Source: an uncultured Alteromonadaceae bacterium (GTDB taxonomy: Bacteria > Pseudomonadota > Gammaproteobacteria > Enterobacterales > Alteromonadaceae). Taken from it: DNA of 64,000 bases. Under the pieces are notes generated by a model that was given only the letters and a program-made list of their open reading frames with translations, did not search any database and was not told where the DNA came from. The stretch lies in NCBI GenBank assembly GCA_947494925.1, contig CANLWS010000010.1, positions 1-64,000 of the forward strand, given 5' to 3'. Shown in pieces: positions 63,585-64,000 of the stretch. The position numbers and the translations under genes were made by a program. The stretch's first letter is position 1. The number at the start of each line of letters is the position of its first letter.

Positions 63585-64000
63585 TTAGTGATCCTCTCTG
63601 GTACTGGTTTAAGATTTTCCTTTTCGTGTTCGTTTTTACTGTATATCCAAAGCAATCCGAAGAACCCGAAATACATCACAGTAGCGATTTGCGAAGCAAC
63701 AATCTTCCAGTTTTCTTGCGGTGTTCCACCCAGATATCCCAGAAAGACAAATACAGCAGCAAAGACCAATAAGTTGACTTTGTGCAGGCCACTACGATAA
63801 CGCCAGGATCTTATTGTTCCACGGTCAAACCAAGGTAACAGGAACAGGGCGATAATTGCAGCAAACATAGCAATAACCCCAAGCAATTTGTCTGGTACCG
63901 CTTTCAGGATGGCGTAGAAAGGTGTGAAGTACCAAACCGGGAAGATATGTTCAGGCGTCTTAAGTGGGTTAGCAATTTCAAAGTTCGGATGCTCAAGGAA
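63581..64000 (-). CDS. petB: Cytochrome b of the bc1 complex (3' part, truncated by the window edge)
   Basis: The last 139 codons are visible; the 5' end is beyond 64000. The quinol-oxidation loop reads PVWYFTPFYAILKAVP, a natural variant of the PEWY motif known in gammaproteobacteria, followed by membrane helices LLGVIAMFAAIIALFLLPW, LLVFAAVFVFLGYLGG and VMYFGFFGLLWIYS. The TTG at 63886 is an internal leucine, not a start. It is upstream of petC in the same operon. Confidence 0.95.
   Translation of the reverse strand, partial: FLEHPNFEIANPLKTPEHIFPVWYFTPFYAILKAVPDKLLGVIAMFAAIIALFLLPWFDRGTIRSWRYRSGLHKVNLLVFAAVFVFLGYLGGTPQENWKIVASQIATVMYFGFFGLLWIYSKNEHEKENLKPVPERITK

Overview
This 64 kb window looks like a chromosomal stretch of a marine gammaproteobacterium of the Alteromonadaceae type (Glaciecola/Paraglaciecola/Aliiglaciecola-like). 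That placement is an inference from gene content: a thrLABC operon with a leader peptide, the sspAB-petBC neighbourhood at the right edge, the rsmI / lpoA-yraN-diaA-dolP block, aceK, a norspermidine-type polyamine pair (carboxynorspermidine dehydrogenase and nspC), DUF3545, and many short regulator/effector pairs. I see no tRNA or rRNA gene, CRISPR array, insertion sequence, integrase or phage gene. Most of the window is core genome mixed with small regulator-plus-target cassettes. Layout from left to right. 0.2-9.6 kb: an exported lytic transglycosylase, yaaA, a macro-domain deacylase, the tal-pgi pair, a YbiT-type ABC-F ATPase, a palindrome-rich intergenic region with a small ORF, a TIGR02285-like periplasmic solute-binding protein and a DUF3545 mini-gene. 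9.6-15.2 kb: thrA-thrB-thrC-ung on the minus strand, preceded by a threonine/isoleucine-rich leader peptide and an attenuator. 15.3-18.1 kb: two self-contained regulatory cassettes. In one, an OhrR-type MarR repressor is divergent from an exported catalase-family protein, with three phased half-sites between them. In the other, a PadR repressor plus GyrI-like protein lies behind a large inverted repeat. 18.3-26.7 kb: a penicillin-acylase-family hydrolase, an alpha/beta hydrolase overlapping a stand-alone receiver domain, aceK, and a pair of M16 peptidases of which only one keeps the zinc motif. 26.8-29.5 kb: an arsenic operon (arsR, arsC, arsH, acr3). 29.6-34.1 kb: a sigma-54-type two-component system divergent from an acidic exported protein of unknown function, with sigma-54-like promoter candidates facing both ways, and a PLP-dependent deaminase/desulfhydrase gene translationally coupled to it. 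34.1-45.3 kb: a class-C serine hydrolase divergent from an XRE-cupin regulator, an SRPBCC protein, LysR, a GFA-family protein, pnuC plus a nicotinamide-riboside-kinase-like gene, the polyamine pair, a membrane AraC regulator, a DMT exporter and ApbE. 45.3-49.7 kb: rsmI divergent from lpoA-yraN-diaA-dolP. 49.7-60.0 kb: small accessory genes (S33 peptidase, membrane LytTR regulator, PEBP-like protein, AraC, M23 lipoprotein, serine hydrolase, Lrp, an AraC-GyrI regulator broken by one in-frame stop, and an ArsR-AHSA1 pair). 60.1-64.0 kb: a lipoprotein/helical-repeat pair, sspA-sspB, petC and the 3' part of petB, which runs off the right edge. I do not see a large undescribed multi-gene system such as a new defence island. 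The signals that look least described are regulatory: the divergent sigma-54-like module around the 190-residue acidic exported protein (29.56-33.2 kb), the three-half-site operator between the OhrR-like gene and the exported catalase-like gene (15.7 kb), the adjoining palindromes before the small ORF at 7.8 kb, and the nonsense codon splitting the AraC-GyrI gene at 58.44 kb.
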